Source: Komarekiella atlantica HA4396-MV6
Lineage (GTDB): Bacteria > Cyanobacteriota > Cyanobacteriia > Cyanobacteriales > Nostocaceae
Direction: 5' to 3'
DNA: 64,000 nt
NCBI GenBank assembly: GCA_019359395.1
Contig: JAHHHK010000011.1
Coordinates: forward strand, 124,001 to 188,000
This document shows positions 8,407 to 17,313 of this stretch, one piece after another; positions within the stretch are counted from its first letter, which is position 1, and every line of letters starts with the position of its first letter. The position numbers and the translations under genes are program-made. The notes below the pieces were generated by a model, which was not told the DNA's origin, did not search any database, and saw nothing but the letters and a program-made list of their open reading frames with translations.

Positions 8407-9843
8407 TTACTCTGCCCAGTGTTTTGCCCAAGCGAGAGTTTTATGCACTTGTTCGAGTGTAGGGGCTTCACAGTAGAGGCGTAAGACTGGTTCAGTACCG
8501 CTAAAGCGAATCATTAACCAGCTTTTATCCACTAGACGATACTTGTAGCCGTCAATTGTTTGACAATCAATTACTGCTTTACCTGCGATTTCCGTTAAGG
8601 GTTGGGTTTGCAGTTGTTGCAAAAGACGCGATCGCACTTCCATACTTGCTAAGGGCAAATCAATGCGATCGTACGCTGAGCTAAACCCTGTTTGTTGCTG
8701 CAAGTGGCGATAATACTCACCTAAATCTAACCCAGATTCGACGATCGCTTCTAGTACGTACAATGCTGATAACAGTGCATCGCGTTCGGGAATATGACTA
8801 CCATAACCAATCCCTCCCGACTCTTCGCCACCCAGTAATACCTCTGCTGCTAACATTCTGTCAGCAATGTATTTATAACCGACTGCTGTCTCAAATACTG
8901 ACAGATTATGCAGTGCCGCTACAAGAGGCATCAAATCAGAACCACTGACAGTTTTAACTATTTCACCCTTGAAGCCGCGTCGTAAAGTTAAGTGGTCGAT
9001 TAATATCGGGATTAACACCTGGGAACTCAAGAAGTTAGCTTCTCCGTCCACAGCGGCGATGCGATCGCAGTCCCCGTCAAATACTAACCCTACCGCTAAA
9101 CCTGATTTATCCGTTTCTCGATGAGTTTTGATGACTTCAAATAGACGCGAAAGGTATTTAGGTAAGGGTTCCGGCGCACCACCACCAAATAAGGGGTCAC
9201 GTTCGCTGTTGATTTCTTTGACTTTATCGCCCAGTAATCTTGGTAGTCCGCCAGCAGCAGCGCCATGCATGACATCAGCAAATAAAGTTAGTTTGCCAGA
9301 GGCGATCGCCTCCCGAATCTTGGCAATATCAACTTTACGTTCTAATGCTTCGGTATAGCTGGGCCAAGGGTCGAATTTCTCTTGCTTGCCTGGGGTCGTT
9401 GTTGGTGCAACTCCCTCTGACAACAGCGCTTCTATCTCTTTAGTAACTTCTGGCGGTACAGAGCCACCAAAAGATCCCTTGACTTTTAATCCCAGATATG
9501 TACCAGGATTATGACTTGCGGTAATTACTAATGCCCCTAAAGCATTAAGTTGCTTTGCTGCCCAGCTAAATGCTGGAGTTGGCGCAAAGGTTTCGCTGAG
9601 CAAAACATCAAATCCGATAGCGGTAACAGTATTGGCAACAGCACGAGCAAAGTCTTCCGCCATAAATCGGCGATCATAACCGACAATAATCGTCCGGCTA
9701 CCGACCGTAGAGTAATATGTATTATATAATACTTGTGCTGCAACTGGCGCGACCAGGGCTAGACGTTCAAAGGTGAATTCATCACCAATAATGCCCCGCC
9801 AGCCGTCTGTACCAAACTTGATTGAGTTAGTTACAACTGGCAT
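8407..9843 (-). CDS. Phosphoglucomutase/phosphomannomutase family protein
   Basis: A 478-residue alpha-D-phosphohexomutase that moves phosphate between C1 and C6 of a hexose phosphate. All four family loops are seen: the phosphoserine loop ITASHNP, the metal loop FDGDCDRIA, the sugar loop GGEESGGIGY and the phosphate loop RFSGTEPVLR. The N-terminal FGTDGWRG is also canonical. The exact substrate (glucose, mannose or glucosamine phosphate) cannot be fixed from motifs. It is a cyanobacterial type distinct from the longer classic Pgm, and glmM is not excluded. The next gene on the strand is rdgB. Confidence 0.92.
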   Translation of the reverse strand: MPVVTNSIKFGTDGWRGIIGDEFTFERLALVAPVAAQVLYNTYYSTVGSRTIIVGYDRRFMAEDFARAVANTVTAIGFDVLLSETFAPTPAFSWAAKQLNALGALVITASHNPGTYLGLKVKGSFGGSVPPEVTKEIEALLSEGVAPTTTPGKQEKFDPWPSYTEALERKVDIAKIREAIASGKLTLFADVMHGAAAGGLPRLLGDKVKEINSERDPLFGGGAPEPLPKYLSRLFEVIKTHRETDKSGLAVGLVFDGDCDRIAAVDGEANFLSSQVLIPILIDHLTLRRGFKGEIVKTVSGSDLMPLVAALHNLSVFETAVGYKYIADRMLAAEVLLGGEESGGIGYGSHIPERDALLSALYVLEAIVESGLDLGEYYRHLQQQTGFSSAYDRIDLPLASMEVRSRLLQQLQTQPLTEIAGKAVIDCQTIDGYKYRLVDKSWLMIRFSGTEPVLRLYCEAPTLEQVHKTLAWAKHWAE

Positions 9844-10065
9844 CTAAGTATCCTAACTGTCTACCTGAAGATTCTAGCATTTATACAGGGTGCAATGTAA
9901 AAAAAAGATATAGTAAAAACATGTACGGAGAACATTAGGCTGTTTTGAGACAAAAATCAGCAAATTTGTGCAATATTTAAGTGCGATCGCCTGGTAAATG
10001 CAAGTTTATTGTAATCTTTAGTGTACTAATGTATGCTGTGCTTTCAGTAGTATAAATAGTAATGT

Positions 10066-10308
10066 ATGTTGGCTCATCGCTACATAGTAGTCGTCGGTAT
10101 GAATTGTGCAATAGCATTGAGTAATATTGAATCTGGTGGCGCACAAGTAATCAACTACCTCAATCCCAGTTTTAATCTTCTAAAATTTCTCTCTTTACCC
10201 GAAGAAGTCAAGCTACAAGCAAATCAAGCGATTACTCTACAACAAGCTTTGTAACTAGCACAACGTGATGTTATTCCAGGTCAAACGCAAAGCAAATATT
10301 AATAATCC
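10066..10308 (+). pseudogene. Possible decayed small protein gene with one in-frame stop
   Basis: ATG 10066 opens a 62-codon frame ending in TAA at 10252-10254. The same frame then continues with protein-like sequence (LAQRDVIPGQTQSKY) to a second stop at 10306-10308. A clean continuation across one stop suggests a broken gene or a recent nonsense change. I do not recognise the family. Coding could also be spurious, because only about 80 codons are involved and no ribosome site stands out. Confidence 0.3.
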
Positions 10309-10333
10309 TTAATAGTAAACACTATTAAGGATT
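10304..10333 (-). terminator. Hairpin, likely terminator of the ParM/ParR-like operon
   Basis: A perfect 13-bp stem (AATCCTTAATAGT and its complement) with loop AAAC lies 41 bases after the stop of the minus-strand gene at 10374. On the minus strand it is followed by T-rich sequence. The stem is AT-rich, so strength is uncertain. Confidence 0.5.
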
Positions 10334-10373
10334 GTTAACATGAGCAGCAAATGCTCAAAAACCTGATTGTTCC

Positions 10374-10865
10374 TTAAAAATCATCAAGAAACTGGCTAAG
10401 GCGACTGATGACAGGGTCAACCTCTTGAGGAGGGGTAGCAGCAGTATAAGAAGTATTATTTGCTATTGATACATCTGATACTGATTGACTTGAGGACTGA
10501 ATGATTGATCGCTCATTGACAATAAGCGCCAATTGTGCAACTTGTTGACTAAGTTGCATCATATGGCGTTCCATCGCCTCCAAACGATTGGATTCCTTGG
10601 CAAAAAAACGTTCCTCAAGTCCAGCCACTTGACGTTGCAGTTCACCGATTTGTTGTTCAACCGACGCTGTTGCTGCGGTTTTTGAACCAGGTCTTCCAGA
10701 TTCCGGTACACATAAAGATTGCCATAAAGCTTCTTTACAGAGGTCACTGAAAGTCTTGTCGGGTTGTTTTTCTAAATGGCTTTCTACTTGTGCTAACAAG
10801 CTCTCATCAGCAACCCCTGGGTTGAACGTGACGGATTTAACTACCTTTTTTGACCATTGGAACAT
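10374..10865 (-). CDS. ParR-like partner: ribbon-helix-helix plus coiled coil (inferred)
   Basis: A 163-residue protein encoded 5 bases after the ParM-like actin gene and surely co-transcribed with it. Residues about 8-50 (VKSVTFNPGVADESLLAQV and onward) look like a ribbon-helix-helix DNA-binding fold. Residues about 68-118 form a heptad-rich coiled coil (EQQIGELQRQVAGLEERF). A disordered Ser/Thr-rich linker leads to a short hydrophobic-acidic tail, VISRLSQFLDDF, at the extreme C-terminus. In type II plasmid partition systems the ParR C-terminal tail captures ParM filaments, so this layout fits ParR. Family identity is inference from architecture and position, not from a motif I can name. Confidence 0.65.
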   Translation of the reverse strand: MFQWSKKVVKSVTFNPGVADESLLAQVESHLEKQPDKTFSDLCKEALWQSLCVPESGRPGSKTAATASVEQQIGELQRQVAGLEERFFAKESNRLEAMERHMMQLSQQVAQLALIVNERSIIQSSSQSVSDVSIANNTSYTAATPPQEVDPVISRLSQFLDDF

Positions 10866-10870
10866 CAGTT

Positions 10871-12025
10871 TTATGCCCTAGCAGCGCGAACGGCGGACAA
10901 TTGCGCCTCTCCATAAATATACTGCCCCAAGGCGTTAGCTTGCCTAGAAGGTGCGGCTAGATGGGCATTAATCTTTGCCTCCTTGAGCAGACGTTGAACG
11001 TCTTCCCAGAAGAATTCACCACCCCCGCCAGTGAGAATCACGTCAGTGACGCGCTCCGGCAACCAGGCTAGTACGCGGCTACAGATTTCACGAGAAAACA
11101 TCTCTGTGAGGTTGGGGAGAAAGTCATCTAGATTTGCGGGCTTGCTAGCGCCTTTAGGACGATAAAAACGCTCACCCTTGGGCTTGTTAACAGCGGAAAT
11201 CAACGCTAGAGATTGACTATCTGCTCCTTGGATTTCGGCAGCTACCAGTTCATAAAACTTGTTCATCCCGAAGTCTTCACTCTTGGAAGCACCTCGTGCA
11301 AAGCGGAAGTTATCCACCATCAAAAGATCGACGGTTTGATGCCCAATATCAACGATCGCCACCGATATTTTTGTAAAATCGGGAACAGTAGTGCTCTTTT
11401 TAGGTTGAGCTTCAGACCACAAAAGGCTGCCGTAGCCTTCTGGCATTACCCATACCTTATTGACGTTCAGTGACACAGATTCGCCTCGAAAGTTCAACAC
11501 ATGAGGGCCACCTACTTGGCTGATTAATTGTGCTTTTTCCTTTTCAAACTGTTCCAAGGAAAGGAAAGGCAGACCAAGTACAACAGAAATCTCATCTTTG
11601 AGTTTGAAGTACCCAGCACATGCTAAGACTTTTACTAGTGCAGCCTCTACCTTAGATTGTCCGACTCCTAGATTGGCTCCAAAATCGGCTGCCAGTTGAC
11701 CTACAGCATATCCATTGCCTTGATATTCCAACCACAAATCCATTAGAGGGTCAGTAGCCCTGGCTTCAAATACACCCCCACGCACTTGTTCTATTGACAT
11801 TTGCTTGACATTGGCAGGTATAAATACCACACTATTCGGTTCGCGACTTACACAAGTCTTTGTAGAAGTTCTGCCTAAATCAACACTGAGAATAGTTTTC
11901 CCTGAACCGATGCCGCCGCCTGGCTTGGGAGTATTAACAGCATTTATGGGAGTTGACGCTGACACTCTATTCATTGGTATAGCAGCGGCATTCATTGGGG
12001 TAGCGGCGGAAGGTTGGTCTGTCAT
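10871..12025 (-). CDS. ParM/StbA-like actin-family ATPase
   Basis: A 384-residue actin-fold ATPase. Residues 1-43 are an unusual low-complexity extension with repeated PMN/PIN blocks. The phosphate-1 motif LSVDLGRTSTKT starts near residue 45. Phosphate-2 follows in VAIVDIGHQTVDLLMV, and the adenosine motif DVILTGGGGEFFWED lies near the C-terminus. These are the hallmarks of ParM/StbA proteins, which push plasmid copies apart as filaments. Here the gene sits among chromosomal housekeeping genes, with a ParR-like gene directly downstream. It could move the chromosome, a cytoplasmic cargo or a carboxysome-like body, or be a relic of an integrated plasmid. Confidence 0.85.
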   Translation of the reverse strand: MTDQPSAATPMNAAAIPMNRVSASTPINAVNTPKPGGGIGSGKTILSVDLGRTSTKTCVSREPNSVVFIPANVKQMSIEQVRGGVFEARATDPLMDLWLEYQGNGYAVGQLAADFGANLGVGQSKVEAALVKVLACAGYFKLKDEISVVLGLPFLSLEQFEKEKAQLISQVGGPHVLNFRGESVSLNVNKVWVMPEGYGSLLWSEAQPKKSTTVPDFTKISVAIVDIGHQTVDLLMVDNFRFARGASKSEDFGMNKFYELVAAEIQGADSQSLALISAVNKPKGERFYRPKGASKPANLDDFLPNLTEMFSREICSRVLAWLPERVTDVILTGGGGEFFWEDVQRLLKEAKINAHLAAPSRQANALGQYIYGEAQLSAVRAARA

Positions 12026-12087
12026 GAAAGCTCCTAGTCTGAACTTAACTGTAAAAAGTTGTCAATGCTCATCTTACAAAAATGCGA

Positions 12088-12109
12088 GCAACCAGAAATT
12101 TTTGGTTGC
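12088..12109. promoter_or_regulatory. Near-perfect 22-bp palindrome upstream of the actin operon
   Basis: GCAACCA-gAAATTTt-TGGTTGC is symmetric apart from one central pair. It lies 63-84 bases upstream of the ParM-like start. It may be an operator or centromere-like site, or the end of the dedA transcript arriving from 12321. No iteron array is seen. Confidence 0.35.
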
Positions 12110-12159
12110 GTCAAGTGTAGCTAGAAATACGCCAAAAATTAATTTGGTCGATACCTTCT

Positions 12160-12230
12160 TTGCGAGACGCTGCTTCGTAGCTTACTTCCCCATTCGAGCA
12201 GCGTTCCGTAGGGAAGGAGTACGGTGAACT
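12160..12230. repeat. Nostoc-type dispersed repeat between dedA and the actin operon
   Basis: The stretch holds AGACGCTGCTTCGTAGC, then GAGCAGCGTTCCGTAGGG, GC-rich blocks of the type scattered through Nostocales genomes, with imperfect inverted symmetry around GCTGC/GCAGC. The short ORFs here arise from this repeat and are not genes. Confidence 0.4.
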
Positions 12231-12320
12231 TTGCCAACACACATTTAGTATTATTTGGCATAGTGTATGCGAATTTTGACCGGATGTAACCCCTGCCTTC
12301 AAAGCAAAAGCGGCTGTATT

Positions 12321-12938
12321 TCATCTTCTGATACGTTTTAGCTGGCGCTTGATTATCCAAGCAACAAATACTAGAACCAGACTCCCAAGCACGATTTTAG
12401 ATACCGGAGCAAGGTACTTATCCACAAGTTCATACTGACTACCTAATACGTACCCTGAGTATGTTAGCAAACCTACCCAGATAGCGCTACCTAGAGTTGT
12501 ATAAAATAAAAACGGCAGCAAGTGCATATTGGTGATACCTGCTGGAACAGAAATCAAGGTGCGGATTCCTGGCACAAGCCGACCAATAAGTACTGCTTTG
12601 TTACCTTGTCTATCAAACCAGCGCGTTGCCTTGGCAATATCTTTACTGGATATAGCCAGCCATCTGCCGTACCTACCAGCCCAGGCTTTCAAACGTTCTT
12701 CGCCTAAGAATTTACCCGGATAGTACCAGATTAATGCCCCCAGCACAGAACCTACTAGCCCTGCCAAAAATACGCCAATGACATTGAGTTTGTCTGGAGT
12801 TGCTCGTGCTGTAAATCCTGCCAGTGGCATAATCAATTCTGAAGGGATGGGGGGAAAGAGGTTCTCTACGAACATCAACAGGGCGATTCCCAAATAACCC
12901 ATGTAGTTGATAGTATTGGTTATCCATTCAAGCATCAA
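12321..12938 (-). CDS. DedA family (VTT domain) membrane protein
   Basis: A 205-residue integral membrane protein with the DedA layout. An N-terminal helix precedes the re-entrant FVENLFPPIPSELIMPLAG motif, which carries the conserved Glu and proline pair. Then comes GSVLGALIWYYPG, the cytoplasmic RYGRWLAISSKD, RLVPGIRTLISVPAGI with the conserved arginines, and two C-terminal helices. DedA proteins are thought to flip lipid carriers such as undecaprenyl phosphate and to support envelope homeostasis. The C-terminal tail is basic (KRQLKRIRR). It is transcribed alone. Confidence 0.93.
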   Translation of the reverse strand: MMLEWITNTINYMGYLGIALLMFVENLFPPIPSELIMPLAGFTARATPDKLNVIGVFLAGLVGSVLGALIWYYPGKFLGEERLKAWAGRYGRWLAISSKDIAKATRWFDRQGNKAVLIGRLVPGIRTLISVPAGITNMHLLPFLFYTTLGSAIWVGLLTYSGYVLGSQYELVDKYLAPVSKIVLGSLVLVFVAWIIKRQLKRIRR

Positions 12939-13265
12939 GACAATTCCTGAAATTGTTGCACTAATTTTATTGCTAAATTCAGTGTTAGCTTTTGTAAAAG
13001 TTAATCATCCACGCTTGTTAGAGTCAAAGTAACTTAGCTGCAATCAAATTGGCACTGAACTCAGACATAGAGGCAGGAAGTGGAAAAGAAGTTTTGATTT
13101 CAAAACTTTAGATCCCCCTTAGCCCACTGATTAAAAGGGCTAGGAGGGATCTAAATAGAGTAAATCTAAAAATACACCCCAGAGTTACTTCTAAGATTGG
13201 AGTTATGGGGGAGGAAAGTAGATAGCGACTATGTTCCTCCATTTTTCCATTTCCCCTTTCTTTTT
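12939..13265. other. Intergenic gap with an 18-bp imperfect hairpin repeat
   Basis: A 327-base gap between two minus-strand genes. Arms at 13108-13125 (TTAGATCCCCCTTAGCCC) and 13137-13154 pair over 18 bp with two wobbles. This is a dispersed repeat common in cyanobacteria. I see nothing else. Confidence 0.6.
13108..13154. repeat. Imperfect inverted repeat, 18-bp arms
   Basis: The arms read TTAGATCCCCCTTAGCCC and GGGCTAGGAGGGATCTAA around an 11-base loop. Position and composition match dispersed intergenic repeats; it may also terminate the upstream minus-strand oxidoreductase transcript. Confidence 0.7.
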
Positions 13266-14372
13266 TTAGACTGTCGGCGTCAACGATTGTACTCTCTGTT
13301 CCGCTTGCCAGTCTAATGGATTCCAAACTCGATCTTCCAAAGCCATCTGCTCAATTAAACTTGCTAATCTAAGGGCTTTAAGAGCTTGTTCACCACCCAC
13401 TGAAGGTTGATTTCCACCATGTACGCAGTTGACAAAATGCTCTAACTCTGCACTGAGAGGTTGAATATTACTGGTGTAAACTTTTTCAATCACACCATCC
13501 TGTCTGTAAAGTACTTGTCGGTGGTCGTTCAGAGAGTTAGCTGTTGTTTGTCGGTGAATCAAAATTTCATTCTTGAGAAAATCTGCCTCAGTGAATGAGT
13601 TTTTACAATGAGCGACAATACGACGGATTTTTCGGTGAGTGACTTTACTGGCAGTTAAAGTAGCGACAATGCCATTAGCAAAACCCAAGGTGGCAGTGAC
13701 GTAATCTAAATAACCAGAGTCCAAAGCACGAGAACCGCTAGCGGTTAATTTTACGACTGGGGAGGCGGCTAATTCTAAAAGTAGGTCAATGTCGTGGATC
13801 ATTAAATCCAGCACAACCGACACATCATTTGCTCGATCTGAGTAAGGACTCATCCGGTGAGCTTCTAGCGCCAGCAGTTCCTCAGTTTTCAGCACTTGGC
13901 TCAATTCCCTAAATGCTGGATTGAAGCGCTCAATATGACCTACTTGCAGGATACACTGAGATTCAGCTGCGGCATTTACCAGTGATTCTGCCTCAGAAAT
14001 ACTTGCAGCGATCGGCTTTTCAACTAAAACATGAATTCCCGCCAAAAGACAGTTAATGCCTACAGCGTAGTGCAGGCGAGTTGGAACGGCCACGCAGACT
14101 GCTTCCACAAGGGGCAGCAAATCACAGTAGTCTTCAAAAAAACGCACTTTGTACTTACTAGCGGTTTCTAACCCCCGCTCAACGTTGATATCTGCCACTC
14201 CGACCAGTTCAACATCTTTCATTGAACTCAACACGCGAGCGTGATGTTGTCCCATGTTACCCACCCCAATCACGCCTATGCGGATCGGTCGTGGCTGGTT
14301 GCGCTGTGTATATGGATTCGGTTCTGCCACTGACATGCTATCTTGCACTATTATTCTCTCCTCAACCACCAA
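13266..14372 (-). CDS. Gfo/Idh/MocA family NAD(P)-dependent oxidoreductase
   Basis: The Rossmann motif IGVIGVGNMGQHHARV marks the N-terminal cofactor domain. The family signature VEKPIAASISEAE follows, with the conserved Lys of the EKP motif. The C-terminal domain starts near QVGHIERFNPAF and includes DLMIHDIDLLLEL with the catalytic-site His. From the first ATG the protein is 368 residues; an ATG 12 codons in (MSVAEP) is an equally good start. Such enzymes oxidise or reduce sugars, inositols or biliverdin-like substrates. The substrate is not predictable here. No partner gene is adjacent. Confidence 0.9.
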   Translation of the reverse strand: MVVEERIIVQDSMSVAEPNPYTQRNQPRPIRIGVIGVGNMGQHHARVLSSMKDVELVGVADINVERGLETASKYKVRFFEDYCDLLPLVEAVCVAVPTRLHYAVGINCLLAGIHVLVEKPIAASISEAESLVNAAAESQCILQVGHIERFNPAFRELSQVLKTEELLALEAHRMSPYSDRANDVSVVLDLMIHDIDLLLELAASPVVKLTASGSRALDSGYLDYVTATLGFANGIVATLTASKVTHRKIRRIVAHCKNSFTEADFLKNEILIHRQTTANSLNDHRQVLYRQDGVIEKVYTSNIQPLSAELEHFVNCVHGGNQPSVGGEQALKALRLASLIEQMALEDRVWNPLDWQAEQRVQSLTPTV

Positions 14373-15011
14373 ATTTAGAGACGCTACGGTCGTTGGCGTT
14401 TATACTTAACGGCCAGTTGTGATCCGTCTAAAACCATCCAGATGGTAACATAGAGGCTCTGTTTATGAAGAATTTCAAAGTTTGCGATCAGTTCCCGCAA
14501 TCTGGCTGTCTTTTGTATAAACAGGTCAAGATTGAGCAATTTTTTGTATAAAGCACAAAAACTAGATGTCTCTTTATTAACTTTTAAAAGTACGTAATAC
14601 CTCAGGGAAAATTTTCTAAATTTGTGAGCATTCAAAGCCTTCGATTTAATTTTTATTTAGTTGAAAGCTAGATAGGTAATTGCTATATTCAACATTTAAT
14701 TGACACTATTGAAAATAAATAACTTTTTTGTTAGTAAAATCACAACATCATCAAAATGGCACACTGAGATCGGTTTATGCAGAAAGTTTGTATTAGTAAT
14801 TGCTGCGGTTAATGCCTAAAATAATTTTTGCATAATTATTTGCAGTACCCAGCGATCGCACAAGGGTCAGTGGCAAGCCGATCGCACCATATTTTGAGAG
14901 AAACTTGTATGGATTTTTACTTAATTAATACTAATTCCAGAGCGTTTTTAGCATTAGTTTTCGGCATCTATATTGAAGTGTGGCGATTTGAATTCCAAAA
15001 TTGAAACTGAG
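14373..15011. other. Long divergent intergenic region
   Basis: About 640 bases between the oxidoreductase and queC, holding both promoters. It is AT-rich with HIP1-related GCGATCGC at 14852-14859. An 83-codon minus-strand frame at 14384-14635 has no family look. I find no convincing preQ1 riboswitch before queC. Confidence 0.5.
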
Positions 15012-15686
15012 ATGAAAGCTGTAATTCTGTTATCGGGTGGATTAGACTCTTCTACAATTTTGTACAAAGCGAAAGCTGATGGCTGTGAGTGCCATGCCAT
15101 TTCTTTTGATTACCAGCAACGACATCGACGAGAGTTACAGTCAGCCCTCTTGGTAGCTCAAAAAGTTGGGGTCTTAAAACATCAAGTGGTTAATTTTGAC
15201 TTACGGCAATGGGGCGGTTCAGCACTGACAGACGACGCTATTGATTTACCTCAAGAGCGTTCCCTGGATGAAATGTCTCAAAATATTCCTGTCACCTATG
15301 TGCCTGCTCGTAATACCATATTTTTAAGCTTCGCTCTTGGCTACGCCGAAGCGATCGCTGCTGAACGTGTCTATATCGGCGTCAACGCCTTAGATTACTC
15401 TGGATACCCTGACTGTCGTCCCGACTATATCCAGGCAATGCAGGAAGTTTTTCGCCTGGGAACCAAACAAGGGCGTGAAGGACAACCAATAAGTATTGTT
15501 GCACCCCTAATAAATCTGAAAAAAACCGAAATTATCAAACTAGGCAACCAATTAGGCGTCCCCTGGGAACTTACTTGGTCTTGCTATGCCGGTGGTGATG
15601 TCGCTTGTGGTGTCTGTGATTCTTGCCGCTTACGATTAGCAGCTTTTGCCGAATTGGAATTAAAAGACCCGCTTCCCTATGCTTGA
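15012..15686 (+). CDS. queC: 7-cyano-7-deazaguanine synthase
   Basis: QueC converts 7-carboxy-7-deazaguanine with ammonia and ATP to preQ0, on the path to queuosine in tRNA. The ATG at 15012 gives the family N-terminus MKAVILLSGGLDSST with the PP-loop SGGLDS. A TTG 13 codons upstream would add residues the family lacks. The zinc site near the C-terminus is complete (CYAGGDVACGVCDSCRLR, four cysteines). The central VPARNTIFLSFALGYAEAI is also canonical. Length (224 residues) is normal. No other queuosine genes are in the window. Confidence 0.97.
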   Translation: MKAVILLSGGLDSSTILYKAKADGCECHAISFDYQQRHRRELQSALLVAQKVGVLKHQVVNFDLRQWGGSALTDDAIDLPQERSLDEMSQNIPVTYVPARNTIFLSFALGYAEAIAAERVYIGVNALDYSGYPDCRPDYIQAMQEVFRLGTKQGREGQPISIVAPLINLKKTEIIKLGNQLGVPWELTWSCYAGGDVACGVCDSCRLRLAAFAELELKDPLPYA

Positions 15687-15745
15687 GTACTGAGTGATGT
15701 TAGCGGTAGCGGGGCGTTTAGCTCGTGATGAGTCAAGAGTCAAGA

Positions 15746-15773
15746 GTAGAGACGCGATTAATCGCGTCTGTAC
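15746..15773. repeat. Dispersed 28-bp palindrome, third copy
   Basis: Identical to the 8318-8345 palindrome except for one base (GTCTGTAC instead of GTCTCTAC). It lies between the convergent queC and CorC-type genes and is flanked by the same TCAAGA and AAGGGTCAA context, so the repeated unit is larger than the palindrome. Confidence 0.85.
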
Positions 15774-15823
15774 AAGGGTCAATTGTAATTTTTCTTCCCC
15801 TGCTCCCCCTGCCCCCTGCCCTC

Positions 15824-17194
15824 TTACTCCTCTAAACGTCGCAGTTGAATTTGGTGCAGACGTGGCCCAACAACAGATATCACAGTGAATTCGAGATTTT
15901 CATAGAGTAACGCTTCGCCTTTGGCAGGAATTTTTTGCAACTGGTAGAGCAAAAAGCCTCCCAATGTCTGGTATTCTCTCGTCAAAGGCAAATTCAGATG
16001 CAAAACTTCGTTGAGATCTTCGAGGTTAATCTGCGCTTGTACCAAAAATTTCTGCTCATCTAACATCTGGATTAGCAAGTCATCGCTGCTTTCTGGTTCA
16101 CTAGCGTCGCCGATGATTTCAGCAATAACGTCTTTGATTGTCACCAGTCCTACAGTACCGCCAAATTCATTTACTACCATGACCATAGCTGATTTCTCTT
16201 GCTGCATCATTGGCAAAAGTTCACTCAAGGACGTGTGTTCTGGGACAAACTGAGCGGGACGCATCCAAGGTTGGATCTGTGTTTCTAAAGATAACTTTCC
16301 GACAGCCAGAGGTTTTGCTAGATCTTTAAAGTAGACAATGCCACAAATGTTGTCTAAAGATTCACCAATCACAGGATAACGAGAGTGACCAGTAGAAGCC
16401 ATTTCTGTGAGTAATGTCTGGAAAGTAGCGTCTTTTGGCAGTGCTACAATGCTGGTGCGAGGAATCATTACAGCTTGCGCCGTTACATCGCTAAACTCAA
16501 AGACATTATTGAGCAATTCTCGCTCTGAAAGTTCTAAACCAGTGGATTCGCGTTCTGTAGAGATAATCAGTTGCAATTCTTCTGGAGTAACAGGTGGTCT
16601 CCAGCTTTGACCTGTGTATTGGATGCCAAAAATTCGTAATAGACAGCGGGTTGATTGGTTGAGAATCCAAATGAAGGGTCTGAAAAAACGTACGATCGCT
16701 TTTACTGAAGGCCCCAAAAACCGAGCTAGCTGTTCTGAGTACAGCATAGCTAGCGATTTGGGGCATAGTTCTCCTAAAACAATTTGCAAATAAGCAATTA
16801 GAAAAAAGGCGATCGGAATCGATAGAGAATGAGCGATGAAGGTATTCATCCCACTAGGTAAAGGCAAGGATTTTAGCCATGCATCCACCAACACAACAAT
16901 CGTACTTTCTCCAATCCATCCCAACGCCAAACTAGAGAGGGTAATTCCTAACTGGGTTGTAGATAGCAATCTATCAATACTACGTTGCAGTGTTTCGACA
17001 GCGATCGCTGGGATATCACCAGCCTCAACTAGCTGGTGAATACGCGATCGCCGCACACTCACCATCGAAAACTCTGCCGTCACAAAAAAGGCATTTATTG
17101 CAATCAATAGTAGCACTGATAACAATCGCAGCCCCACATCTGTCCAAATCAATCTAGGAAAACCACTCACTACATAAGCTCGTGTAATACTCAC
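15824..17194 (-). CDS. CorC/HlyC family (CNNM transmembrane plus CBS pair) protein
   Basis: A 456-residue protein in the standard order: a DUF21/CNNM domain with about four helices (residues about 20-190; FFVTAEFSMVSVRRSRI, LGITLSSLALGWIGE), then a CBS pair (about 205-340; VMIPRTSIVALP), then the CorC/HlyC C-terminal domain (about 355-445; LGGFLLYQLQKIPAKGE). Such proteins are linked to magnesium or cobalt efflux and are often mislabelled hemolysins. It sits convergent with queC and is followed by a repeat-rich gap. The transported ion is not certain. Confidence 0.93.
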   Translation of the reverse strand: MSITRAYVVSGFPRLIWTDVGLRLLSVLLLIAINAFFVTAEFSMVSVRRSRIHQLVEAGDIPAIAVETLQRSIDRLLSTTQLGITLSSLALGWIGESTIVVLVDAWLKSLPLPSGMNTFIAHSLSIPIAFFLIAYLQIVLGELCPKSLAMLYSEQLARFLGPSVKAIVRFFRPFIWILNQSTRCLLRIFGIQYTGQSWRPPVTPEELQLIISTERESTGLELSERELLNNVFEFSDVTAQAVMIPRTSIVALPKDATFQTLLTEMASTGHSRYPVIGESLDNICGIVYFKDLAKPLAVGKLSLETQIQPWMRPAQFVPEHTSLSELLPMMQQEKSAMVMVVNEFGGTVGLVTIKDVIAEIIGDASEPESSDDLLIQMLDEQKFLVQAQINLEDLNEVLHLNLPLTREYQTLGGFLLYQLQKIPAKGEALLYENLEFTVISVVGPRLHQIQLRRLEE

Positions 17195-17313
17195 GTCCTC
17201 ATTGAGAGGGATTGGAGATGAGAGATTGGGTATTAAGGATTGGATATTGGGTATTGGGTATTGATTATTTATTCACCTTGTCACCCAGTCCCCAGTTCCT
17301 AGTCCCCAGACTC

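Larger units (their letters stand above)
9844..10373. other. Gap of about 530 bases with a decayed small ORF and a hairpin
   Basis: AT-rich sequence holding the ORF remnant at 10066-10308 and the hairpin at 10304-10333. I see no RNA gene. Confidence 0.5.

Noticed and set aside
8250-8471. 73-codon minus-strand frame with LLLIAS repeats
   Set aside because: It is made of the 18-bp tandem repeat and overlaps the phosphohexomutase C-terminus; no family resemblance.
12111-12360. Two overlapping minus-strand frames of 63 and 73 codons
   Set aside because: They run through a dispersed repeat and into the DedA gene; no ribosome site or conserved pattern.
14384-14635. 83-codon minus-strand frame upstream of the oxidoreductase
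   Set aside because: Composition looks non-coding and it occupies the divergent promoter region.
14820-15011. preQ1 riboswitch before queC
   Set aside because: No recognisable preQ1-I aptamer pattern was found in the leader.
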